NCBI GenBank assembly: GCA_009996615.1
Contig: JAACZU010000003.1
Span: 176,524 to 240,523, forward strand
Direction: 5' to 3'
Source: Rhodanobacteraceae bacterium
GTDB taxonomy: Bacteria; Pseudomonadota; Gammaproteobacteria; Xanthomonadales; Rhodanobacteraceae
Length of the DNA: 64,000 bases
A program made the position numbers and the translations under genes. The notes below the pieces were generated by a model. It ran no database searches, was not told the origin of the DNA, and worked only from the letters and a program-made list of their open reading frames with translations. Positions 7,097 to 16,854 of the stretch are shown one piece after another; the first letter of the stretch is position 1, and each line of letters opens with the position of its first letter.

Positions 7097-8353
7097 ATGA
7101 GTCAGGGCAAATTGTTGTATGCGCAGTCGGGCGGCGTCACCGCCGTCATCAACGCGACCGCCTGCGCCGTGATCGAGACCGCGCGCGCCGCGAAGGTGCC
7201 GGTGCTGGCCGCGCGCAACGGCATCCTCGGCGCGCTGCGCGAGGAGCTGATCGACACGACGAAGGAATCGCGCAGCGCGATCGCCGCGCTGCGCCACACG
7301 CCGGGCGGCGCGTTCGGCTCGTGCCGCTACAAGCTGAAATCGCTGGAACAGGACCGTGCCAGGTACGAGCGCCTGATCGAGGTGTTCCGCGCGCACGACA
7401 TCCGCATGTTCCTCTACAACGGCGGCAACGACTCGGCCGACACCACGCTCAAGCTCGCGCAGGTGAGCCGCGAGCTCGGCTATCCGCTGCGCGTGGTCGG
7501 CGTGCCGAAGACGGTCGACAACGACCTCGCCGTGACCGACTGCTGCCCCGGCTTCGGCTCGGTCGCCAAGTACACCGCGGTGGCGGTGGCCGAGGCCAGC
7601 CTCGACGTCGAGTCGATGTACGACACCTCGACCAAGGTGTTCATCCTCGAGGTCATGGGCCGGCACGCCGGCTGGATCGCCGCCGCCGCCGGCCTCGCCG
7701 CGCGCGCGGACGGCGATCCGCCGCACCTGATCCTGTTCCCGGAAGTACCGTTCGACGAGGCCGGCTTCCTCGCGCGCGTGCAGGCGACCGTCGAGCGTGT
7801 CGGCTACTGCACGGTGGTCGCCTCGGAGGGCCTGAAGAACCGCGACGGCGCATTCCTCAGCGAGGCCGGCACGCGCGATGCATTCGGCCACGCGCAGCTC
7901 GGCGGCGTCGCGCCGTACCTGGCCGACCTGGTGCGCGACCGGCTCGGCTACAAGTACCACTGGGCACTGCCCGACTACCTGCAGCGCTCGGCGCGCCACC
8001 TCGCCTCGCGCACCGACGTCGAGCAGGCCTATGCGGTCGGCAAGGCCGCGGTCGAGTACGCGCTGGCTGGCCACAGCGGCGTGATGCCGGTGATCGTGCG
8101 CACCTCGGACACGCCGTACCGCTGGAAGATCGAGCCGGCGCCGCTGGCGAAGATCGCCAACCGCGAGAAGAAGCTGCCGAAGAGCTTCATCCGCCGCGAC
8201 GGCTACGGCATCACCGCCGCCGCGCGGCGCTACCTGGAGCCGTTGATCCGCGGCGAAGCGCCGCCGCCGTACGCGAAGGACGGGCTGCCGGCCTACGTGC
8301 GCCTGAAGAACGTCGCGGTGCCGCGCAAGCTGGCGCAGGGGTTCGCCGGCTGA
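7097..8353 (+). CDS. 6-phosphofructokinase, probably pyrophosphate-dependent
   Basis: A 418-residue PFK-superfamily enzyme phosphorylating fructose 6-phosphate, probably reversibly with PPi. It shows NGGND at 108-112 where ATP-PFKs have GGDGS, PKTVDND (137-143) with the catalytic Asp, and MGRHAGW (187-193) for sugar-phosphate binding. The Asp after GGN instead of Gly is the usual marker separating PPi from ATP enzymes; GGND rather than GGDD is the variant found in a subgroup of these enzymes. The ATG at 7097 is preceded by AAGGAAAACG. It is divergent from adk. The nearby hppA and ppa also act on PPi. Confidence 0.88.
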   Translation: MSQGKLLYAQSGGVTAVINATACAVIETARAAKVPVLAARNGILGALREELIDTTKESRSAIAALRHTPGGAFGSCRYKLKSLEQDRARYERLIEVFRAHDIRMFLYNGGNDSADTTLKLAQVSRELGYPLRVVGVPKTVDNDLAVTDCCPGFGSVAKYTAVAVAEASLDVESMYDTSTKVFILEVMGRHAGWIAAAAGLAARADGDPPHLILFPEVPFDEAGFLARVQATVERVGYCTVVASEGLKNRDGAFLSEAGTRDAFGHAQLGGVAPYLADLVRDRLGYKYHWALPDYLQRSARHLASRTDVEQAYAVGKAAVEYALAGHSGVMPVIVRTSDTPYRWKIEPAPLAKIANREKKLPKSFIRRDGYGITAAARRYLEPLIRGEAPPPYAKDGLPAYVRLKNVAVPRKLAQGFAG

Positions 8354-8453
8354 GCGGGGCGGCGGCGATGATGGTTTTCCGCGCGCTTGCGCGTAGTTGA
8401 GGGGATCCGGCGCACTCCGCGCCGGAAGCGGGCACCGCCACGAGGAAAAGCCG

Positions 8454-9524
8454 ATGTTCAACCAGCACATGATCCGCCGCGCACTGCTGGGCTGCGCGCT
8501 CACGCTCGTCGTCGTCGCCGGCGGCAGCCAGGCCGCACCGGCGAGCGGCGACCGCTACCGCGTGACCAGCAAGGTCGAGATCAAGGACATGCCGTTCGCG
8601 ATGCCGCCGCGCACCACCGAGGTGTGCACGGCCCGGGACGGCGGCGACGCGGCGATGGTGCCGCACGACAAGGACTGCCAGGTGCTCGACTATCGCCGCA
8701 CCGGCGACCAGAGCAGCTTCCGCATGCGCTGCACCGGCAAGGACGCGATGGAAGGCGATGGCGAGATCGAGCGCCTCGGCGCCGACGCCTACCGCGGCCG
8801 CGTGCACGCGGTCGGCCGCGCCGACGGCGAGACGATGGACATGACGATCCGCTTCGAGGGCCAGCGCATCGGCAGCTGCGACTACGCCAGCGAATCGCCG
8901 GCTGCACTCGGCGCGGCCAAGCTCAAGGAGATCTGCGAAGCGCAGCTGGACGCGCCGGCCGCGCACGCCATGTTCACCACGCGCGATGCCGCCTGCGCCA
9001 GCTACCGTGCACCGTTCTGCCAACGCATCGGCACGCTGGCGCAGGGCCTGCGCGATCCGGCCCGGTTCCCGGCGAGCGATGCCGACCAGGTGTGGCCGGC
9101 GCTGGCGGCGTGCGGCCATCCGCGCGAAACGATCCTCGCCGACGCCTGCGCCAAGGCCGACGCCACCGGCAACCACGCGTTCATCGGTGCACACTGCCCA
9201 GCCCTGCTGCCGCGCACCTGCGAGCGCGCCGATGCCGGCCGCGATGCCGACTTCGTCGCCACCTATTGCGTGGAGAAAGCGCGCGCACTCGCCGCGCAGC
9301 AGTGCGAAGGCCGCGGCTACACCGCGATGCTGTCCTCACCGTACCGCAACTTCTGCAGCCGCTACGCGGCGACGCGCGTGCAGCAGCGCAACGCGACCGG
9401 CACCTCGCCCGGCGCGACGCCGACACCGGCCAGCGCACCGGGCGCCGCACCGGCCGAGGCGGCACGCAAGCCGTCGCTGCGCGACCGCTTCAAGGCGCTC
9501 AAGGACTCGATCGGCGGCAACTGA
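8454..9524 (+). CDS. DUF3617-type secreted protein
   Basis: A 356-residue exported protein. Residues 1-30 form a signal peptide (RRALLGCALTLVVVAGG, cleavage near SQA). The mature start RYRVTSKVEIKDMPFAMPPR followed by a Cys-rich stretch (VCTARDG, KDCQVLDY, MRCTGKDAMEG) matches the DUF3617 pattern. The C-terminal half adds about 12 more Cys, so several disulphides are likely, and ends in a basic tail (KPSLRDRFKALKDS). The function is unknown. The ATG at 8454 has GAGGAAAAG upstream. The stop lies 5 bp before the next gene, so the two are probably one operon. Confidence 0.82.
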   Translation: MFNQHMIRRALLGCALTLVVVAGGSQAAPASGDRYRVTSKVEIKDMPFAMPPRTTEVCTARDGGDAAMVPHDKDCQVLDYRRTGDQSSFRMRCTGKDAMEGDGEIERLGADAYRGRVHAVGRADGETMDMTIRFEGQRIGSCDYASESPAALGAAKLKEICEAQLDAPAAHAMFTTRDAACASYRAPFCQRIGTLAQGLRDPARFPASDADQVWPALAACGHPRETILADACAKADATGNHAFIGAHCPALLPRTCERADAGRDADFVATYCVEKARALAAQQCEGRGYTAMLSSPYRNFCSRYAATRVQQRNATGTSPGATPTPASAPGAAPAEAARKPSLRDRFKALKDSIGGN

Positions 9525-9529
9525 GGCCG

Positions 9530-10354
9530 ATGCACGCCCGCTCCTTCGGCCGCGCGCTGGCGGCGCTGCTCGCATCCGCCGCCCTGCACGCGGCGGGCGC
9601 GACCGCGCTGCCGGACCCGTACCCGGACGTCGCGCGCGCCTACTACGTCGAGGTCGATGGCCGGCCGCTGTGGGCCGGCCAGCCCGATGCGCGCCTGCCG
9701 ATGGCCAGCCTGACCAAGCTGATGACCGCGTTGCTGGTCGCCGAGGCCGGTGCGCCGGACACGCCGGTCGCGACCAGCGCCGCGGCGGCGGCCGAGACCG
9801 GCACGCGCCTGGGCCTGCGCACCGGCGAGCGCGTGCGCCGCGGCGACCTGCTCGCGGCGATGCTGGTGCGCTCGGCCAACGACGCCTGCCGCGCGCTGGC
9901 CGACGCGCTCGGCGGCGACGAGGCACGCTTCGTCGCGCGCATGAATGCGCGCGCGGCCGAGCTCGGCCTGGCCGACAGCCACTTCACCAACGCGTGCGGC
10001 CACGACGCCGATGCGCACTACGCCAGCGCGCGCGACCTCGCCCGCCTCGCCCACGCCGCGCTCGCGCAGGCGCCGATCGCAGAGCTCGTCGCACGTCCCG
10101 GCTACGCGTTCACGAGCCTTGACGGGCGCCGCCATGCACTGCGCAGCACGAACGCGCTGCTGGCCGGGCTGGACGGCGCGCGCGGCGTCAAGACCGGCTC
10201 GACGCCGGCCGCCGGGCGCTGCCTGATCGCGCTGGTCGAGCGCGACGGCGTGCAGGTGCTGGCCGTGCTGCTGCACGCGCCCGAGCGCTGGTGGGACAGC
10301 GTCGGCCTGATCGAACTGGCGTTCGCCGCGGCGCGCCGCGGCGCGGCGCCTTGA
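9530..10354 (+). CDS. D-alanyl-D-alanine carboxypeptidase (S11 family), short form
   Basis: A 274-residue periplasmic penicillin-binding protein that trims the terminal D-Ala of muropeptides. A signal peptide (LAALLASAALHAAGA) precedes the three active-site motifs: Ser60-LTK63 (ASLTKLMT), SAN at 115-117 and KTG at 221-223 (VKTGST). It lacks the C-terminal beta-domain and amphipathic anchor of PBP5/6, so it may be soluble in the periplasm. The ATG is at 9530, 5 bp after the DUF3617 gene. The stop TGA overlaps the next gene's TTG start (TTGA), suggesting translational coupling. Confidence 0.9.
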   Translation: MHARSFGRALAALLASAALHAAGATALPDPYPDVARAYYVEVDGRPLWAGQPDARLPMASLTKLMTALLVAEAGAPDTPVATSAAAAAETGTRLGLRTGERVRRGDLLAAMLVRSANDACRALADALGGDEARFVARMNARAAELGLADSHFTNACGHDADAHYASARDLARLAHAALAQAPIAELVARPGYAFTSLDGRRHALRSTNALLAGLDGARGVKTGSTPAAGRCLIALVERDGVQVLAVLLHAPERWWDSVGLIELAFAAARRGAAP

Positions 10355-11793
10355 GCCCCCTCGCGCCCGGCGCCGCGACGCCGGTCGCGCCTCCGGATCG
10401 GCGCGAAACCGCGCGCGCGCTCGCCGTGCTGCTCGGCGCGGTCGGCCTCGCCTATGCGAACGCGTTCGACGCCGCGTTCCAGTTCGACGACTACGCGGTC
10501 ATCGTCGACAACCCGGCCGTGCATTCGCTCTCCGCCTGGTGGGCATCGATGCCGGGCATCCGCCCGCTGCTGAAATTCAGCTACGCGCTGAACTGGGTGC
10601 TGGCGCCGCAGGCGGGCGCATTCCATGCGGTCAACATCGGCCTGCATGCGCTGAACGCGCTGCTGCTGTGGGCGCTGGCGCGGCACTGGCTGGCGCAACT
10701 GGCGCCGCGGCGCGACGCGGCATTCGGTGCGCTCGCCTGCGCCGCGTTGTTCGCCGTGCATCCGGCCGCGACCGAAGCGGTGACCTATGCCAGCGGACGT
10801 TCGATCGCGCTGTGCGCGACGTGCTACCTCGCCGCGCTGCTGGCCGACGCGCACGGCCGCGCGCGTGGACGGCACCTGCTTTCCGACCTCGGCGCACCGC
10901 TGCTGTTCGCCGCCGCCCTGGCCGTGCGCGAGACGGCGCTGACGCTGCCGCTGGCGCTGCTGCTGCCGGCCTGGTGCGCGACGCGCCGCGTGCAACCGGA
11001 CTGGCGCCGCTGCCGCGGCCATCTGCTCGTGCTCGCCGCCGCCGCGCTGGCCGCACTGGCGACGCCCGGCTACCAGCGCTTCTTCGCCGCGAGCCTCGAC
11101 GCACGCGCGCTGCCGCAACAACTGTCCGGCCAGCTCGCCGCGCACGCCTACCTCGCCACGCAGCCGTTGCTCGGCCGCGTCGGCATGATCGATCCGGACC
11201 TCGGCGCGACCGCCGCGCCATCGGCCACGACGCTGCTGACCGCGCTGGTGCTGGCTGGCGTGCTCGTGCTTGCCTGGCACGCGCGCGGCCGGCGCCCGTG
11301 GCTGGCATTCGGCATCTTCTGGTACCTGCTGCAGCTGGCGCCGAGCAACTCGCTGCTGCCACGCCTGGACCTGGCCAACGACCGCCACCTGTACCTGGCC
11401 CTGCCCGGGCCGGCGCTGATCGTGGCGGTGCTGCTCGCCGATCCACGCTGGCGTCGTGCCGGCAGTGCGGCGTTGTGCGCATTGCTGCTCGCGCTGGGCC
11501 TCGCCACCGTTCGCCGCAATGCGGACTACCGCAGCGAGATCACGCTGTGGCAGGCCAACGTCGCCGCCTCGCCGGGCGGCGCGCGCGGCTGGACCAACCT
11601 CGGCTATGCCTGGCGCCGTTCCGGGGACCTCGATGCGGCGCGCCGCGCATATCGCTGCGCGCTGGGTGCCGACCCGGCCTACACGCAGGCGGTGCTGAAC
11701 CTCGCGGCGCTGACCACGCCCGACGCGGCCCTGCCGCCCGCGCTGGCGCCGGCCGAGTGCGCGGCGTGGGCCGGCGGTTTCGACCGGCCCTGA
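10351..11793 (+). CDS. Multi-span membrane protein with C-terminal TPR (TMTC/glycosyltransferase-like)
   Basis: A 480-residue protein with about ten hydrophobic segments followed by one or two tetratricopeptide-like units (GWTNLGYAWRRSGDLDAARR, then YRCALGADPAYTQAVLNLA). Near the N-terminus AAFQFDDYAVIVDNPAVHS carries the acidic pair typical of GT-C fold proteins such as the TMTC/DUF1736 group, and NDRHLYLALPG is a conserved late loop. It may transfer a sugar from a lipid carrier, but neither substrate nor activity can be shown here. The TTG at 10351, overlapping the dac stop as TTGA, is chosen because the frame upstream is the antisense-biased extension and no ATG fits. Confidence 0.7.
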   Translation: MSPLAPGAATPVAPPDRRETARALAVLLGAVGLAYANAFDAAFQFDDYAVIVDNPAVHSLSAWWASMPGIRPLLKFSYALNWVLAPQAGAFHAVNIGLHALNALLLWALARHWLAQLAPRRDAAFGALACAALFAVHPAATEAVTYASGRSIALCATCYLAALLADAHGRARGRHLLSDLGAPLLFAAALAVRETALTLPLALLLPAWCATRRVQPDWRRCRGHLLVLAAAALAALATPGYQRFFAASLDARALPQQLSGQLAAHAYLATQPLLGRVGMIDPDLGATAAPSATTLLTALVLAGVLVLAWHARGRRPWLAFGIFWYLLQLAPSNSLLPRLDLANDRHLYLALPGPALIVAVLLADPRWRRAGSAALCALLLALGLATVRRNADYRSEITLWQANVAASPGGARGWTNLGYAWRRSGDLDAARRAYRCALGADPAYTQAVLNLAALTTPDAALPPALAPAECAAWAGGFDRP

Positions 11794-11973
11794 GGCGGAC
11801 GCTCGAACCTTCGATTCTCCCCTGCGCGGATAGCGCCCGACTCGGTCGCATGCCGGAGCGCGGTCCGGTCGGCCGCCCCGCGGCACCGACGGTCGCGGCT
11901 TCGCGAAGCCAACGCCCGGCGCGGGTCGCAGTCGCGCCGCCCGCACAGCGGGCCGCGCGACCGCGAAGGTGCA

Positions 11974-13023
11974 TCAGCGGAAGTAGTCGTACGGGTAGCG
12001 CGTGGTGCCCTCGGGCAGGCGCACGAACGTCGCCGCGCGGGTCTGCTGGCGGACCTTGTCGGTCTCGAACACGCCGCGCGCGCGCAGCACGTCTGGACCG
12101 AGGTACAGGTCGAAATGCATCGCGAAGCGATCGGTAGTGGCGTCCTTCTTGCCGATCACGTAGTTACCATCAACCAGCCGCGCGGCCTCGATGCCGGCGC
12201 GCTTGGTCGCCGGGTCGTACCAGGCCACCGCGTCGTTGGTGATCGCCCACAGCATCGAGAACGCGCCCCAGCAGGCGCCGCGGTTGGTGCCGTTCTGGTT
12301 GAGGCTGTCGGGCGGGCAGTCCAGGCGGTACAGGCGCGCGCCGGCCGGCGGAATGAAGTACGACGCCGGCGCGTCCGGATCCTTGAGGAACTTCGTGCCC
12401 GCCGGCAGCGCGGTGAGCTTGACCAGCGCCATCGCCGCGGTCTGGAAGTCCGCCTCGGGCTTGCCCGGGTTGGACGCCTTGTTGTCGACGTAGACGGTGG
12501 CCGCCCACAGGCCCGGCAGGAACGCATCCTCGTCCTTGCTTTCGAAGTTCACCGCCTGCCACTGGTAGGTGCTGTGCGCGGCGTTGTCGAGCGTCATCTT
12601 GACGTGGCGCGGATCGCTCCACTCGAGCGTGGCGTGCAGGCCGGTCGCGGTCAGCTGCGGCTGGCGGTACTCGCAGCCGGGGCACTGGCCGTCGCGCGCC
12701 TGCAGGAACTCGCCGGTGGCGCGGCCGATGATGCCGGTGGCCGCCCGCTCCTGCTCGGTGGTCGGCGTGTAGGCCGCCTGCAGCAGGTAGTTCACCTGGT
12801 TGCCGGCCGCATCGTAGGTCTGGAACGAAATGAAGTTGCCGAGGCCGGGACCGATGTCGACCTCCAGGCCCGAGCCGCTCTGCGCCGGATCGAAGTAGCT
12901 GCCGGTATAGGGGGCCACGATGCCCAGGCGCTCGCTGACGGAGGTGTCGAGCGCCTGCGCGGCGGGCGCAATCGCGCCCAGCGCGAAGGCGACCAGGGCG
13001 GCGAACGGGTACGGCTTTCTCAT
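11974..13023 (-). CDS. Hypothetical secreted protein with a GxYFDPxxSGSG-type domain
   Basis: A 349-residue exported protein. The signal peptide (FAALVAFALGAIAPAAQA) ends near residue 25. The mature N-terminal part contains GSYFDPAQSGSGLEVDIGPG followed by FISFQTYDAAGNQ, a beta-rich motif that recurs in secreted proteins of Lysobacterales. A CPGCEYRQPQ pair and later DCPPDSLNQNG / GACWGAF Cys could form disulphides. The function is unknown. The ATG at 13023 begins the signal peptide. The upstream M23 peptidase gene, on the same strand, ends 49 bp away. Confidence 0.75.
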   Translation of the reverse strand: MRKPYPFAALVAFALGAIAPAAQALDTSVSERLGIVAPYTGSYFDPAQSGSGLEVDIGPGLGNFISFQTYDAAGNQVNYLLQAAYTPTTEQERAATGIIGRATGEFLQARDGQCPGCEYRQPQLTATGLHATLEWSDPRHVKMTLDNAAHSTYQWQAVNFESKDEDAFLPGLWAATVYVDNKASNPGKPEADFQTAAMALVKLTALPAGTKFLKDPDAPASYFIPPAGARLYRLDCPPDSLNQNGTNRGACWGAFSMLWAITNDAVAWYDPATKRAGIEAARLVDGNYVIGKKDATTDRFAMHFDLYLGPDVLRARGVFETDKVRQQTRAATFVRLPEGTTRYPYDYFR

Positions 13024-13072
13024 CGGGTATTGCCTCGTGTTGGGAAGATCGAGCGTGGCGCGTGAGGCCACT

Positions 13073-14320
13073 TCAGGGACGGTCGCGCCGCGGCGGCGCG
13101 ACCAGGGGCGGCGACCGCGTGCGCGACGCGGTCACGGGCGGTGCATCCAGCACCTCGAAGCTGGCCGGCATCCGTGCCGCCCGGGCAACCGGCGCATGCG
13201 CGGCATAGTCGTCGAACAGGCCGTTTTCCTCGTCCATGCCGTCGACGCGGCCGGTCGCCTCGAACGCGTCGAACGCGAACGGCACGCCTTCGGAGGCGAG
13301 CGGGTCGACCGCGTCGGAGACGTGGAAATGCAGGTGCGCCTCGGTCGAGTTGCCGGTGTTGCCGAGCAGCGCGAGCACCTGCCCGCGCCGCACCGTCTGG
13401 CCCTCGCGCACGCGCAGGCTGCCGGGCTGGAGGTGCGCGTAGAACGCGTAGTGGCCGCCACCGATGTCCTGCATGACGTAGTTGCCGGCGGCGGTCTGCT
13501 CGGTCTGGCCGGACGGCGGATACGGCGGCACCTGGTCGCCCATGCCGTCGCGCGTGCGGGCGATCACGCCGTCGGCGACAGCGATGATCTCCTTGCCATA
13601 GGCGAGATAACCCGCGTTCTGGTCCAGCGGCGGCAGCGCGCGGCGCGCCTCGGCGTCGACCACGACCCAGTCGATCGCATAGCGCTCGGGCACGTAAAAG
13701 CGGCCCGGCACGAGCTGGCCGGCGGCGTCACGCGCGCGGATCAGCGTGCGCCGGTGGATGCCGCCGGCGTTAGGCGAATCGCCGGCGACCCAGCCGGTGC
13801 CGCGGAACGGCAGGCCGACGAGCACCGGCGGCGTGTCCGCCACGGCGAATTCGTGGTCGAGCGTGCGCAACGGTGCGCCGTCCGCGCACGCGCTCCACGC
13901 GATGCGGTGGCGCAGCGTGGCCGGCGCCGGCGCGCCGTCGCTCAGGCGCAGGAAGAAGAACAGTGCGGCGCCGCCGCCGGGCGGCACGTCGACCGTGGCC
14001 GCGCGCGGCACGCCGTCCATCGCCGCGGTGTAGACCGTCGCATTGGCGGCGATCACCGGCCCCTGGTAGCGCTGCACGATGGCCGCCGCGCCACTGCCGC
14101 CCTCGGCGCGGACATCGGCCAGCCGCGCGCAGGCCGCATCGGGGTTGCGCACGTTGAGCTCGTACACGAGTACCGTGCCGGCCGTGGTCGGCAGTGGCGC
14201 CGGCACGCGCTGCACGGCGACCTCGAGCGCGGCGGCCGGCAGCATGCCGGCCCAGCCCAGCAGAATGGCGAGGCACGCCGGCAGCGACGCACGGCGGCGA
14301 ACGAACGAGCCTGTGTACAT
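13073..14320 (-). CDS. M23 family metallopeptidase, periplasmic
   Basis: A 415-residue LytM/M23-type protein expected to cleave peptidoglycan cross-bridges or peptides outside the inner membrane. It has a signal peptide (LPACLAILLGWAGMLPAAA), a beta-rich region (32-190), then the peptidase core. YAFYAHLQPG and AHLHFHVSDAVD provide the second half of the zinc site (HLH). At the first ligand motif the sequence is ERYAIDWVVV: the Asp is present but Arg stands where LytM has His, as in some M23 subgroups with a RYAxD signature. AAGGGGATCGTC precedes the ATG at 14320. Confidence 0.85.
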   Translation of the reverse strand: MYTGSFVRRRASLPACLAILLGWAGMLPAAALEVAVQRVPAPLPTTAGTVLVYELNVRNPDAACARLADVRAEGGSGAAAIVQRYQGPVIAANATVYTAAMDGVPRAATVDVPPGGGAALFFFLRLSDGAPAPATLRHRIAWSACADGAPLRTLDHEFAVADTPPVLVGLPFRGTGWVAGDSPNAGGIHRRTLIRARDAAGQLVPGRFYVPERYAIDWVVVDAEARRALPPLDQNAGYLAYGKEIIAVADGVIARTRDGMGDQVPPYPPSGQTEQTAAGNYVMQDIGGGHYAFYAHLQPGSLRVREGQTVRRGQVLALLGNTGNSTEAHLHFHVSDAVDPLASEGVPFAFDAFEATGRVDGMDEENGLFDDYAAHAPVARAARMPASFEVLDAPPVTASRTRSPPLVAPPRRDRP

Positions 14321-14556
14321 GACGATCCCCTTCTGGCGAGCGCGACCCCGGCAGCCCGCCGCGCGCCCACCACGATGCCGGCATCCGCGCGGGCGGGCAA
14401 GTCGCCCGGGTCATGGACGGTCCCGGCGGCTGGACCGTCGCAGCGGCGGCAATGGTGCATCGCGGCTGGACGCGGCGCGCGCGGCCGTGCCTATACTCGA
14501 CCGGGGCTTTGGGTTCGATTTTCTCGCTGTTCCATTGGGTTCAAGGGAGGGGTTCG

Positions 14557-16611
<2,055 letters not shown>

Positions 16612-16636
16612 CGGCCCGGCGATCGGCGCCTTGTGG

Positions 16637-16669
16637 CGAAGAAGCCCCGCCCCGCGCGGGGCTTCTTCG
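16637..16669 (+). terminator. Hairpin terminator after hppA
   Basis: A 14-bp perfect stem (CGAAGAAGCCCCGC with GCGGGGCTTCTTCG) closes a 5-nt loop, 25 bases after the hppA stop. The U-tract is short (TTCTTCGTT), so it may act as an intrinsic terminator or a 3' stabiliser. Confidence 0.75.
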
Positions 16670-16685
16670 TTCCGGCGCCCCCACG

Positions 16686-16760
16686 CGCGCATCGCGGGAG
16701 CGGCTTCAGCCGCGATGTTTTTTCAGGCCTCGCCAAAGGCATCGCGGCTGAAGTCGATCC
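16686..16760. repeat. REP-like palindrome (GGGAGCGGCTTCAGCCGCGAT)
   Basis: The forward unit GAGCGGCTTCAGCCGCGATG (about 16689) is answered by CATCGCGGCTGAAGTCGATC at about 16740, forming an imperfect inverted pair around a ~30-nt spacer. This is a REP type frequent in Xanthomonas and Pseudomonas relatives. It lies between hppA and the peptidase gene. Confidence 0.6.
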
Positions 16761-16854
16761 TATCCCGACAATAGCGCGCCCCAACGACTGGCTCTGGACA
16801 AGCCCGGAGGGCTCTGCGATAGATGCCGGCCACCCCGTACTCCCGGAGTCCTGC

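Noticed and set aside
14467..14497. TATACT as the -10 of an hppA promoter
   Set aside because: No matching -35 element at 16-18 bp; evidence too weak to list.
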